Below, one piece after another: positions 55,388 to 64,000 of a DNA stretch of 64,000 nt (positions are counted from its first letter, which is position 1; every line of letters begins with the position of its first letter). Where the stretch lies: contig CALYLW010000124.1 in assembly GCA_944989445.1 (NCBI GenBank), positions 64,501 to 128,500 of the forward strand, in the 5' to 3' direction. Under the pieces are notes generated by a model, which was given only the letters and a program-made list of their open reading frames with translations, was not told where the DNA came from and did no database searches. The position numbers and the translations under genes are program-made. This DNA is from Ampullaceana balthica (Eukaryota > Mollusca > Gastropoda > Lymnaeidae).

Positions 55388-56719
55388 GAAATGTTAGCGA
55401 AATGTGACGTCACATCAAAACTCGCAACCTTAAACTTAAATCAAAGTTCCACTTAAATATATTATTTTTACATGGTGTTTTACACGACTTCACACGGGTT
55501 ACGATATTAGAATGCAGGCCTACACTGAATAAATACTTTATTGACAAAAAAGTGATTTTAAACATGCTCTTTTTCAAATAGAAAATACAGCATTTATGCG
55601 GGGGGGGGGCGCAAAGCTTTGTAACGTCATATTGGGGGGTGGGTGGTCTAAGTTTTTGTGGGGAGGGGGGAGTGAAAAATCTACCAAAATCGCGTGACGT
55701 TACGCACCTAGAGGGGGGAGGGGGTCGACCATTTGTGACGAAGGGGAGGGGATAGTTTAAGAAATGTCACATCAAAACGCATAACTTAAAATAAAAGTTG
55801 CACTTAAATTTTAGATATTTGAATTTGTTTACAATTTATTTAATGACGTTTTACATGGGATTCGTGTGTGTTACGATATTAAAGTGCAGCCTTACACTAA
55901 ATACATACATTTAATGAGAAAAACGTTTTTTTGAAACCTGCTAATTTTCAAATTCTAAACTAAAATGTGTTTTTTTGGGGGGAAGGGGCATTTTTGTGAC
56001 GTAATATTGGAAAAGAGGGAGGGGGGTCTAACTTTTAGTGATGACGTGTGGGGGGGGGAATGAAAATCGGCCATAATCGTGGGACGTCATTAGTGGACGG
56101 CCCCAAAGCTTTAACCCCCCCCCCAAAAAAAAACAACAAAAAAACCCGCATTTTCAACTATTTTAGTGCGCATTTTGATGTGCCGTCACATTTCTTAAAC
56201 ACTCTTCTCTCACTCTTCACAAATGCGTGACCCCCTCCCCCGCCCTCTTTTTTAGCCGTGTGACGTCATTTATAGACGGCTTCAAAGAGTAAAACCAATA
56301 TCTTTTGACTTCGGCTTAAAAATTATTTTTTCATAGGGGGGGTGAGCGAATTTCTACGTACGCATGGGGGGGGGGTCACAAAAATGTACGGGATGCAACG
56401 GGGGGAGGGGGGTACAAAATACGAATTTTGTGCGTACGTAATATATGGATGACCCCTAAGTAGTACGAATTGAAATATCTACAGCAGATATTTGTGGTGT
56501 ATTTCATTTTATGGCACTTTTTATTCTAAGACAAAGGTACCGTACAGTTACTCTCTTTAAAAAAAAATGCTATTTTCAAATTTAGTGAAAATCGGCCAAA
56601 TATCGACTTTTTAAAAAATTATAATTTTTAATAATTTTGTTTTTTAATTAAAAGGGTCATTTTCAAGGAACTGTATTTTTTAAAAATAAATCATTAAGTG
56701 ACAGAGATGAAATAAATTT

Positions 56720-57660
56720 TGTACGTCACTATACCGGGGCAACTCAATCACTTTACTTTACACCTTTTCGTATTTGCAGAGCAAAGTTTAGATCCAAAAT
56801 CTCCATGTAAAGCAGACTCATTTTGCAAACAACTTAAGAACTTCAATTTCATTGTTTCAAATGCATTTGGTACGATATATTTCATCTTGTTCCAATTTAA
56901 TTACACCAGCAAATAGTTACAAAATATTTTTGTCGGTCTAGCAACTGCAGTTGACAGCATGAAAGATACTTGCAAATGGTTGAAATCATACTAAAATGTC
57001 GGTTTTGAAACAGCAATAGCAATAGTATTGCAAAGGAAATTGCCACAGATATAGAAGTTGAACCAATTGATATTGAACCCAGTTGAAAAAGAAAAAAAAC
57101 AATTCACATATGAAGGAGAAGATGAAGGATTTGTAGACGAAAAAAAGAAAAATTTAGTAAGATTTTTAAACCTGATTTTTGATATTTGATATGTAATAAT
57201 GTCGATGGACATAGTCGCCTTGAACAAATACTAATGCATCATGACTCGTTTTGGATTTCTTAAAAAATTTCAATTACAAAAATAATGAACTACTGAATTG
57301 CTGTATGAATCTGAGTATGAATCTCGAGAAAGGCTCACAGCCTGCGAAAGTAAGGATCTTGATGGTTTCATGCTTGCTGAAGAGTTGCAATCATTGAGTT
57401 CCATAATTCCTGCAGACACCTAGACCTAGATCGATTCTGTTAAATATTTTGCACTTTATTTCAGTAAGAAAGCGTTATTTTCCTAAAAAACACACTGCAC
57501 TTCGAATACTTCCAACTATTCCTGACACTTCGGCTTCCGAAGAAAGAAGCTTTTCAAAACTAAAACTTATTAAATCCTATATGAATATATGCGATAAACA
57601 ATGATTCGAGATCGGCTCAGTAACTTAGCTATTTTGTCCATCAAGAATGATGTTGCTCAG
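56720..57660 (+). pseudogene. hAT transposase fossil cut by the LTR element
   Basis: EQSLDPKSPCKADSFCKQLK, then LDGFMLAEELQSL, ERSFSKLKLIKSY and finally RDRLSNLAILSIKNDVAQ right up to 57660, where the LTR starts. The order fits the second half of a ZMYM-type hAT transposase. The rest presumably lies beyond the LTR element, outside the window. Confidence 0.75.
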
Positions 57661-57921
57661 TGTGGCGGAGTCGTTGTCTAGGGGTTGAGGTCCCCCCTTG
57701 GCCACAGATATTTACCACGTAGACGGGTAAAAGACTTAGCAACGCTGGGTTGTTTTCTTCAACATAAGTTTAATGACATCCAGAAGCTTTGAACATATTT
57801 ATGGTACAGTACAATTAGCAGTTTACAGTTGATGGTCATACCATCTAGAGTCCTCGGCCCAGCTCGACCGGATTGGACCACGTTCACAAAACTCCACACT
57901 CTATCGTACGTCTTTCACCTG
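57661..57921 (-). repeat. LTR (3' LTR of the - strand element), matched part
   Basis: 261 bp align without gaps to 63740-64000 with three mismatches by my count. Begins TGTGGCGGAG, so the LTR outer edge has the TG. The LTR probably continues past 57921; its inner edge cannot be fixed because the partner runs off the window. Confidence 0.92.
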
Positions 57922-59825
57922 CCTGCTACTTGGCAACTTAACACTCTCCCCGCGACACACAATGTGACCCCTATTATACCCCCGTCTTGTCCGACTGGTT
58001 TTGACTGGCCCCTGGGTCAATCACCATGTCTCCCTTTGACCGTGGTCCTGTCAATTCATTACAACTTGCACGTACCTTGAGTTCACTTGCCCCCGTTCCA
58101 CGAGGACAAGTGTTCACCACCCCATTTATGCGTAGTCATCCCCACACCACAACATCTGACCGTAACACCCCCCTCCTCACGAGCGACCTTAGCAAGAATG
58201 TCGCGAGTTTATAAACATAAGGTCTTGAGGTTTTGGTGTGTCATGATCTACTAATAATATATCCCATACTTACACACACAGGCATTTCAATAATATATAG
58301 TTATTTTAACAATATTTAACAATTGCAATGTTCACTATATACAGAATTTTCACCAGTAATATGCTAGCTTCCAAAAATATTAGTTCACAATAGTGGTGTA
58401 TATTCCCAAATACATAATAAGGAATCGTTTTATTTACATTGTGGAACTACCCGGTTTTCGTACCTGCGTACGAGTCTAGTCCTATACTACCTCGCTTTCG
58501 AGGGTAGCAAAGGTTATTACTACTCAAAATGTTAACGATATATATACATCAATATACAAAAGGAAAAAAATTGTCACATTTGAAGTATTAATATTCTTCA
58601 TATACAAAAAAAAATCTTGGTATGGTTAAATGACTTAAATGACACCCATGTTTCACAAGCAAAGAATCTCATGGTTCAATGATTTAGATGATCCCCATGT
58701 TTTACAAGCGAAGAAAGTCATGGTTCAGTGACTTAATTGCTCAACATGTCTCACAAACAATGAATGGCATGCTTCAATGGTTTAATTGCTAATCATGTGT
58801 CACAACAATCACTATCCACCCAATTTTCTGTCCCTTTTCATTAATACTTGCATCTGTATCTTTATGGGACATGTTATGTATGTTTTCTGTCCCCATAGCG
58901 GGATCTCGTACGTATATTTATCGTCCCCCCTACTGGGACCAGTTATAACCACCAGTTAATGGGTTACAAATTATCATATTCATAATCATAACATAGTCAT
59001 CGGCAAAATTTTCATGAATCAAAAATTTCATCATCATAACATATAATAAATACATATTATCAATGTTATACCAAATGCCTGAGGGCTCCAAACATGTTGT
59101 GCTTACATAATCAAAATGTGTCGTGCACATAAGAATTGTCTTATCAATTCATATAATAGTAATACTGGGAATTGGTCGCTCAGACCCCCCAAGTAAATAC
59201 AAAAATACATTATCATAACTCCTCATAGTTATCAACACATAGCAGCCTCATCATCCTAATCAAAACATTATCATCATAACAACATCTCTTATCATAAAAT
59301 TTGGACTGAGGTCTCCAGTGCACAAAATTTCTTATATGATCAACACATTTGTCATGAACATACGAACCACTTTATTTCATTTCACAATGATACTGGTACA
59401 AGGTCACTCAGACCCCAACTTCAATCCCAACAATATTATCATTATTCATCATAATTTTCAACAAATTATCATCATCATAGAAGACACAATACCAATTCCG
59501 TGTTATTTACGGCGCCCTCCTATACCGTAATACTCAGACAAATTCAATGGATGCATAAAAAATCATAGTCATTGTTTTTGATGGTGGAACATTTCGTATA
59601 TTTCCCATTCTAAACAAGAAACGACTCTTATTAGCATTACCAAGAGCGTACCCTAAAATTTGGAAACTACAATCATTTGTCATTGTCCCAGGCTTAATTA
59701 TTAGCTATTTTGATCATTCTTGTACTCAACCCTACAAAATCTGTCCGTATACTGGTAGTCTTAGTGGGATTAGTGGGACCGTGATTTTCTATCAGTCTTT
59801 TGTCTGTCCCTTCCCATTGCCACCT
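57922..59825 (-). other. 3' part of the LTR element, including the rest of the 3' LTR
   Basis: AT-rich, with imperfect direct repeats around TCACTCAGACCCC (59176-59192, 59404-59416) and ATCATCATAAC strings. No reverse transcriptase, integrase or envelope-like frame on either strand. Confidence 0.5.
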
Positions 59826-62800
59826 CTATCCTCTGCGATCCTCCCTGTCGCTACCTCTATGGCTTTTTCGGTTAAGTATACCTCCGCCTCTGAAATTTCC
59901 CCGATCACTCCTGTCACCCCCTCCACGACTTATCATATTAGCTTTACTTCCGCCCTTGAAATCTCGCCAATAACTTCGGTCACTACATTTGAATTTTCCT
60001 CCCTGACCTCTTTTGAATTGTACTCTTTGACCCGAAGGGCTGACCATTGCGTCTAAAAATATACCAACGCACGAGCTAACCACACAATTAAATGTGTTCA
60101 ACCGGACCCCAATTATTAATAAAACCAATATTCTCAACAGCCTGTCCAGTGAGTATTTGTCCGTCATGGTTTTATGCATTCTGGCCAGTCTTGATCGCAC
60201 TGTGTCATTGTTATTGTTTCTGTGTAGCTCCGTGTTTGCCCTGCTGCGTCCTTGGAGGTTATACGCGTCACCTTTGTTCAACAACTCACAACAGTGTTTA
60301 GCTGAGCCCACGTCATATTGTTGTATGGCTCCACTGAAGGGTTTCTTCTTAAGTTGCTTGTTTTTATCCCTATGTGGGATATCTGCTCTTAGCTTAGTAG
60401 CACACTCAATTTTCCCATCATTATCTTCAATATTCTCCTGATCTCTATCGATAAGTTTGCTATACTCTAGAAATTCAGTAGCACAATCAATATTTCCATC
60501 ATTATCCTTATTTCCCTTACATTCAATACATTTTGCTTGGGAGGTTAATGTTACTACTGTGACCACGGTGTGTTCAGTGACCTTCACCCAATCTTGCATA
60601 TCTGGGTCACTACTTTTCTTCTTATTCAAATTTTCAACAAAAATTTCCCTCTTTCGAAATTGTACTTCTTTAGTCCACTTTTCGTGAGGTTTTTCAACTA
60701 TTGTCCCAAGCATCTTGGACGTTCTCTGCACAATCACTGTCATGTCTGTATCATTACCAGTTAATCTTTGCGTTAATTCAGTCCTTTTCTCTTCCTTTTC
60801 AACAATGATTCGCCATAAGTCATTTATGTCTTCTTTGTTATGTGCTATAGTCAGTGTTAACTCATTATTCTCCTCTTCTTTTTGAGTTAGTGTGTCTTTA
60901 ATTTCCTTTAGCTTCCACTGTAAGTTCTGCAAACATTCATCTTTCTCAGTCACCGTCTTATTCAGGCCTGATATATTTTGGTTTGCAATGATTAAGTTTA
61001 ATTTCATCTCTGCTAGTTTTTCATCTTTACCCCTGACTATTTTTATTAGGCTAGCGTATACGTTGTCCATCTCGATACTTTTCATTTTCCCGGTCATGGA
61101 CTCAACTCCAGCTTCATTCAGTTTTATTTTGTTCTCTCTCTTACATTCTTCTAATGATTTTTCCATTTCGGCTAAGGCCTTACTCAGATTTGCTACGTTG
61201 TTTTGTGTACTGATTAGGTTTCTATCCATTTCTGTGTTTTCTATCTCTTTTCCTTTTAGTTCCCTCTGTAATTTTTCTAATAATTCACCTTTTTCAGCTT
61301 CAGACTTCTTCAGCTCTGTTACCTTTCTATCTTTGTCCTTAGTTATTTTAAGCCAGCTGGATTTTTCTTCATTATTTTGAGCCAGTAGTTTGTCCATTTC
61401 GGCAATTCTCATTCTTAAGTTCATTGATTCCACTTCAGTTTCCTCTATTTTTAATCTGTGTTTGATGTCAACTTTTTCGAGATCCGTTAGTCTAGTTTCA
61501 ACCTTGTTCAATGCTGACTCTAGTTTACTTACTGTCTCTTTGTGTTCCTTTAATTCATTCTCTCTAAGGGTCAGATTATTTCTCAATTCACTAATGAGTT
61601 TATTACTTTCTTCCCTGGCTATCTCGCCAGCTGCCGGTTCTGCCACCTTAACTTCTTTCGTTACATATGGCTCTTCCCAAAATAAGCTGGCTATTTCATA
61701 TAATTCTTCCTGACAGTTACTCACGTTACTTCTCCGTTTTCTTCTTTTCTCTTCATCATTTTCTAACATTTTCTCCTGTCTTTGTTCGTATTGTCGCTGC
61801 TTCTTTTCATCTTTCTTCTGTCGCAGTCTCTGTCTTTCTTCGTTTTGTCTCACTGATTCTTTATCTTCTTGCTCCCACTTTAACCGTACCTCTTCAATTT
61901 TTTTTAGCCACCAGCTATCTTCCCTTTCACCCTTTTCCTTCCCTTTATTAGCAGTCACTACATTAATTAATTGACCCTGCTTTATCTTCTTTTCATCCTT
62001 ATGTGTGCTCCTTTCTAAAGTATTACTAGCATAATGATTTATTCTATCATTTGATTCATCATATTCCACTCGTATGACTTTCTCTACAACTCCGATTCCT
62101 CCAGTCTTCTCATCACAGTCATTCTGAATTTCTATTTCTTCCGATTTAATTTCACCCTTTGTCCCAGCTGTTAATGCGTCTATAACTGAATGATCATCTC
62201 TCTTCTCTGGCTCAGGAATGTTTTCCTTGGTCTCTTTTCCTACCGCCTCCATCCTAATTTCGTCTCCGACTTGTTCGGCATAATTCTTTTCAGGTTCTAC
62301 CACTTTATTGTCTGTTTCTTTAACATTATTTTCAGGTTTTATAGGGTTCTTGTCTGTTTCTCCACCATTGTTGACATTTTCAACAACTTTCTTGTCCGAT
62401 TGCGTAATCGTTTTCACTCTTGCTAATTCTTTCCTGACTTTTCTACTTCCTTTCTTTTTGCTAGCGACAGCAGTGTCTACCGAAATTTTCCTAGTAGTGG
62501 ACTTCGAATCGCTTTTGAAAAACTTTTTATTCTCAATTTCGGCTACCTCTTTTTGACATTTCAACTCCGGTTTCTCAGTCACGTGTTTGTTTCTCGATTT
62601 ATATCTTTTCTTTGGTCCCGAAGTGGTTTGAGTAGTTAGAACGTTATTATTTGTACCTATCTTGTCTGCCTCTTTAACTCTATAGATTTCGTCGGCCATT
62701 TCAAGTTCTCTTTGTCTCACCATTTCTAACCTTCTTGACTCCTCCGCTCTTTTTAAAGCCCTTTCTTCTTTTCGCTTATCTCTTTCCTCATCTTCCTCCA

Positions 62801-63002
62801 TCTTCTTTCTACCTCTTTCCTCATCTTCCTCCATCTTCTTTCTACCTCTTTCCTCATCTTCCTCCTTATCGTTCTTTTCCCGAGCTATCCTGTACTCCTC
62901 TATTAGCCATTTCTTTGATTCCTCCCCTTCCAATCCTAGCTCCCGGGCCTTTTGTTTAAGTTCCTCTACATTAGGCAACCCCATCTCTCTGTCACTCGTC
63001 AC
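59826..63002 (-). CDS. 1058-residue coiled-coil/RGG protein of an LTR element (Gag-like N-terminus)
   Basis: An intact frame. The start MTSDREMGL is followed by ELKQKARELGLEG, resembling the N-terminus of Gag proteins of mollusc gypsy elements (inference from memory of the family style). At about residues 47-80 an 11-residue EEDEERGRKKM unit repeats nearly three times. Then follow long Glu/Lys-rich heptad-like stretches (about 360-760) typical of coiled coil. Residues about 951-986 hold a hydrophobic run (LLRILVLLIIGV ... CVGIFL) that could span a membrane. The C-terminal ~70 residues are RGG/GGG-rich, suited to RNA binding. There is no CCHC knuckle and no protease, RT or integrase, so the element would need polymerase from elsewhere. 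Confidence 0.75.
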   Translation of the reverse strand: MTSDREMGLPNVEELKQKARELGLEGEESKKWLIEEYRIAREKNDKEEDEERGRKKMEEDEERGRKKMEEDEERDKRKEERALKRAEESRRLEMVRQRELEMADEIYRVKEADKIGTNNNVLTTQTTSGPKKRYKSRNKHVTEKPELKCQKEVAEIENKKFFKSDSKSTTRKISVDTAVASKKKGSRKVRKELARVKTITQSDKKVVENVNNGGETDKNPIKPENNVKETDNKVVEPEKNYAEQVGDEIRMEAVGKETKENIPEPEKRDDHSVIDALTAGTKGEIKSEEIEIQNDCDEKTGGIGVVEKVIRVEYDESNDRINHYASNTLERSTHKDEKKIKQGQLINVVTANKGKEKGEREDSWWLKKIEEVRLKWEQEDKESVRQNEERQRLRQKKDEKKQRQYEQRQEKMLENDEEKRRKRRSNVSNCQEELYEIASLFWEEPYVTKEVKVAEPAAGEIAREESNKLISELRNNLTLRENELKEHKETVSKLESALNKVETRLTDLEKVDIKHRLKIEETEVESMNLRMRIAEMDKLLAQNNEEKSSWLKITKDKDRKVTELKKSEAEKGELLEKLQRELKGKEIENTEMDRNLISTQNNVANLSKALAEMEKSLEECKRENKIKLNEAGVESMTGKMKSIEMDNVYASLIKIVRGKDEKLAEMKLNLIIANQNISGLNKTVTEKDECLQNLQWKLKEIKDTLTQKEEENNELTLTIAHNKEDINDLWRIIVEKEEKRTELTQRLTGNDTDMTVIVQRTSKMLGTIVEKPHEKWTKEVQFRKREIFVENLNKKKSSDPDMQDWVKVTEHTVVTVVTLTSQAKCIECKGNKDNDGNIDCATEFLEYSKLIDRDQENIEDNDGKIECATKLRADIPHRDKNKQLKKKPFSGAIQQYDVGSAKHCCELLNKGDAYNLQGRSRANTELHRNNNNDTVRSRLARMHKTMTDKYSLDRLLRILVLLIIGVRLNTFNCVVSSCVGIFLDAMVSPSGQRVQFKRGQGGKFKCSDRSYWRDFKGGSKANMISRGGGDRSDRGNFRGGGILNRKSHRGSDREDRRG
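62760..62870 (-). repeat. 33-bp tandem repeat inside the coiled-coil ORF
   Basis: Units of CCTCTTTCCTCATCTTCCTC plus 13 bp, about three copies, encoding EEDEERGRKKM repeats in frame. Confidence 0.85.
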
Positions 63003-63739
63003 TCTACGGTCACAATCTCAAATTCGTCTACCGTCTTCCTATCGTTTTGTATTAGGGACCCAATATAACAATTACTATCTCAATAATACAATTTGGGGAT
63101 TCATCATATACAAATATATAATATATAATATCTAAACATACTAATTTAATATTAGAAATTAAGTTGTACTTGCCTGTACGATAGAAATTACCACACAAAT
63201 AGTACTCATACATAAGAAAAACACATTATACCAGGGCAGTATCAATATCCATAGGCGAGAGAGTCACAAAGTCACCGCCTTCACTGTCACGTATTACTGA
63301 GGTTGTAACCTCGAAGTTGTCCAGGCTGTAGTCAGCTTCTGTGTTACTGTCTAAGTTAGTGTTCGTTATTCCTCCGATGCTCTTCCGGGTGTAGTCTGTA
63401 TGGCCTCCCTTTCTGCGTCTGTCTGCAATTCCACTACTACGGCTGTCTACAACACCACTGCAACGGCTGTCTGTAACACCACTGCTACGACTGTCTGTAA
63501 CATCACTGCTACGGCTGTCTGTAACATCACTGCTACGGCTGTCTTCAACATCACTGCTACGGCTGTCTTCAACACCCCTGGTCTCGTCGTTACGAGGTGT
63601 AAGCCCTACGCTCTCGTGATGATCTTGCTATCGGGATGGCTAGTACGGCCAGTTCGTTGATGTGTTTTTCGTCGTTTCTCCTTTAGTGACGTGTCTTGAT
63701 GCACTGCGTCTTGGCTCGGTTTTTCGACGGGGCCCCCAC
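63003..63739 (-). other. 5' leader of the LTR element
   Basis: Between LTR and ORF. The sequence next to the LTR reads on - TGGGGGCCCCGTCGAAAA, in the position of a primer binding site; its first seven bases match the start of tRNA-Pro-type sites. Includes a 24-bp tandem repeat (63425-63585). Confidence 0.55.
63425..63585. repeat. 24-bp tandem repeat in the LTR element leader
   Basis: About six to seven copies of AACATCACTGCTACGGCTGT plus CTGT, with few substitutions. Confidence 0.88.
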
Positions 63740-64000
63740 TGTGGCGGAGTCGTTGTCTAGGGGTTGAGGTCCCCCCTTGGCCACAGATATTTACCACGTA
63801 GACGGGTAAAAGACTTAGCAACGCTGGGTTGTTTTCTTCTTCATAAGTTTAATGACATCCAGAAGCTTTGAACATATTTATGGTACAGTACAATTGGCAG
63901 TTTACAGTTGATGGTCATACCATCTAGAGTCCTCGGCCCAGCTCGACCGGATTGGACCACGTTCACAAAACTCCACACTCTATCGTACGTCTTTCACCTG
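63740..64000 (-). repeat. LTR (5' LTR of the - strand element), truncated by window end
   Basis: Starts TGTGGCGGAG; matches 57661-57921 without gaps. Contains GTGGTCC-type sequence and no obvious TATA in the visible part. Confidence 0.92.

Larger units (their letters stand above)
49900..56456. mobile_element. Outer element of a transposon nest (GGGG-CATCCATATATTAC ends)
   Basis: Left end GGGGACATCCATATATTAC and right end GTAATATATGGATGACCCC form an inverted repeat and are both flanked by TAA (49897-49899, 56457-56459), a 3-bp duplication as in PIF/Harbinger elements. G-rich subterminal runs on both sides. The interior is filled with the insertions listed separately. The pairing of these ends is inferred. 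Confidence 0.55.

Noticed and set aside
56991..57227. - strand ORF of 78 codons
   Set aside because: Lies across the + strand hAT fossil and is AT-driven.
60094..60441. Membrane protein on + strand
   Set aside because: Complement of the coiled-coil ORF; hydrophobicity follows from reversed Glu/Lys codons.
59781..62959. Several + strand ORFs rich in Ser/Phe/Leu
   Set aside because: They are the opposite strand of the Glu/Lys-rich 1058-residue ORF.
63425..63585. CRISPR array
   Set aside because: Contiguous 24-bp tandem units without spacers, in a eukaryotic LTR element.

Overview
This is an AT-rich, intron-containing animal genome window. It has GT-AG introns, tRNA-derived SINEs, LINE, Ty3/gypsy and hAT debris, and one mitochondrial methionine aminopeptidase gene split into six exons. 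The mix of repeats (a GGCCGTCC...TGACGTCA terminal-repeat family, ZMYM-type hAT fossils, SINEs with GATAA tails) suggests a lophotrochozoan, perhaps a gastropod mollusc. That placement is an inference; no species is claimed.

Layout. 1-2925: repeats (MITE arms, palindromes, a ~114-bp tandem array, a LINE 3' end). 2926-7489: METAP1D on +, six exons, all metal ligands present. 7490-14800: SINEs, MITEs and hAT fossils. 14880-18800: a decayed Ty3/gypsy pol interrupted by a 587-bp hAT-like insertion with a perfect 8-bp target duplication, then a LINE RT fragment. 20380-49640: one large + strand zinc-finger gene. 49700-57660: a nest of DNA transposons. 57661-64000: a young LTR element on the - strand whose only long ORF is a 1058-residue coiled-coil/RGG protein without reverse transcriptase.

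The main discovery is the zinc-finger gene. A single common coding exon (24620-25765, 373 codons plus 1 nt) ends in a phase-1 donor. Downstream, between 30688 and 48591, lie 25 separate exons, each preceded by a TTTCAG-type acceptor, each opening in exactly the compatible phase, each ending in its own stop codon, and each encoding a compact module of usually four zinc fingers (C2H2, C2H2, C2H2, then an unusual CCHC finger). The layout parallels the insect loci lola and mod(mdg4), where a shared N-terminus is joined to one of many alternative DNA-binding C-termini, but the shared part here shows no BTB domain and the finger module is different. The common exon carries SUMO-consensus lysines and an acidic SUMO-interacting-like motif. 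The predicted outcome is at least 25 isoforms of about 498-558 residues that share one regulatory N-terminus and differ in DNA-binding specificity.

The intron between the common exon and the array holds a three-level nest of transposons, two levels of which have exact 8-bp target duplications.
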